Positions 63,762 through 64,000 of a stretch of DNA of 64,000 nucleotides are shown here, piece after piece. The DNA lies in assembly GCF_009674605.1 (NCBI RefSeq), contig NZ_WKJO01000001.1:1612001-1676000 (forward strand), written 5' to 3'. The stretch comes from Haloferax litoreum (GTDB lineage Archaea; Halobacteriota; Halobacteria; Halobacteriales; Haloferacaceae). Below the pieces are notes generated by a model. The model did not search any database. It had not been told where the DNA came from and saw only the letters and a program-made list of their open reading frames with translations. The stretch's first letter is position 1; every line of letters begins with the position of its first letter. The translations under genes and the position numbers were made by a program.

Positions 63762-64000
63762 ATGGACCTCTTGCGGCGGTTGTTCGCTTCCGGCGCCTCC
63801 CCGTCGGGGCGAGTCGCCCTCTTCGTCGACGGACCGAACGTCCTTCGCGACGAGTTCGACGTGGACCTCGACGACATCCGTGAGGCGGCGCGGGCCCTCG
63901 GCGGACAGTTGAGTGCGACTCGACTCTATCTCGACGAACACGCGACTCCCGGACTGATTCAGGCGGCCGAAGCGCGCGGGTTCGAAGTCATCGTCACCAG
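63762..64000 (+). CDS. NYN-domain (LabA/DUF88-like) protein, 5' part
   Basis: The gene runs off the window. The visible 79 codons begin MDLLRRLFASGASPSGRVAL, and FVDGPNVLRDEFDVD is the first acidic strand of the NYN/PIN-like nuclease fold, with aspartate and asparagine as probable metal ligands. A TTTATAAAC TATA box at 63731-63739 precedes the ATG by about 25 bases, fitting a leaderless transcript. NYN proteins are usually RNases or RNA-processing factors. Confidence 0.85.
   Translation, partial: MDLLRRLFASGASPSGRVALFVDGPNVLRDEFDVDLDDIREAARALGGQLSATRLYLDEHATPGLIQAAEARGFEVIVT

Overview
The window is haloarchaeal chromosome. The evidence is high-GC coding DNA with acidic proteins, an archaeal Cdc48, RadB, a PilB/PilC-type pilus locus, an archaeal EF-1alpha, Tat-type export signals, leaderless genes with TATA boxes about 25-30 bases upstream, and small CPxCG zinc proteins. 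The gene content (pstCAB-phoU, cdc48, larC, radB, znuACB, gcvTHP) suggests Haloferacaceae, possibly close to Haloferax; this is an inference from families and order, not from a search.

Layout. 1-3.7 kb: end of a phosphate-uptake operon (pstC end, pstA, pstB, phoU). 3.8-12.0 kb: cdc48 (minus), larC, a VOC protein, a haloalkane-dehalogenase-like hydrolase, a RuvC-like-fold protein, radB, and a CBS protein with a ribosome-hibernation-like C-terminus. 12.4-20.7 kb: a pilus-type secretion operon of ATPase, membrane platform and two very large pilin-like surface proteins. 20.8-23.5 kb: a HAD hydrolase, a small membrane protein and a secreted DUF7282-type surface protein.

23.9-44.0 kb is an integrated element of about 20 kb in tRNA-Val(CAC). 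The 3' part of the tRNA is duplicated as a 26-bp direct repeat (23908-23933 and 43945-43970), a tyrosine integrase lies just inside the left end, and the DNA is visibly richer in A+T and in CTAG than the flanks. It carries a second tyrosine recombinase, a serine recombinase, small regulators, several unrecognised genes and a defence-like block: a 1203-residue Eco57I/PglX-like methylase facing a 1265-residue PLD-SNF2 helicase, with HNH-like and GIY-YIG-like genes next to it. A 13-base motif occurs three times around the serine recombinase, twice in one orientation and once inverted. The inverted pair encloses a small membrane-protein gene, so this could be an invertible cassette.

44.1-64 kb returns to host DNA: small conserved proteins, a cobalamin adenosyltransferase with a glutaredoxin, a ferritin-like/VIT transporter, a Zn/Mn ABC transporter (znuACB), a two-gene signalling pair, the complete glycine-cleavage operon gcvT-gcvH-gcvPA-gcvPB, a short bacterial-type prolyl-tRNA synthetase, a stand-alone EF-1alpha paralogue, a possible structured RNA, a RimK ATP-grasp fused to a RimB-like domain, a Tat-exported subtilisin-like protease and the start of a NYN-domain gene. 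The most unusual items are the possible inversion cassette, the defence block, the CBS-HPF and RimK-RimB fusions, the mini ProRS, and the two tRNA-Val-like relics at the element's left edge.
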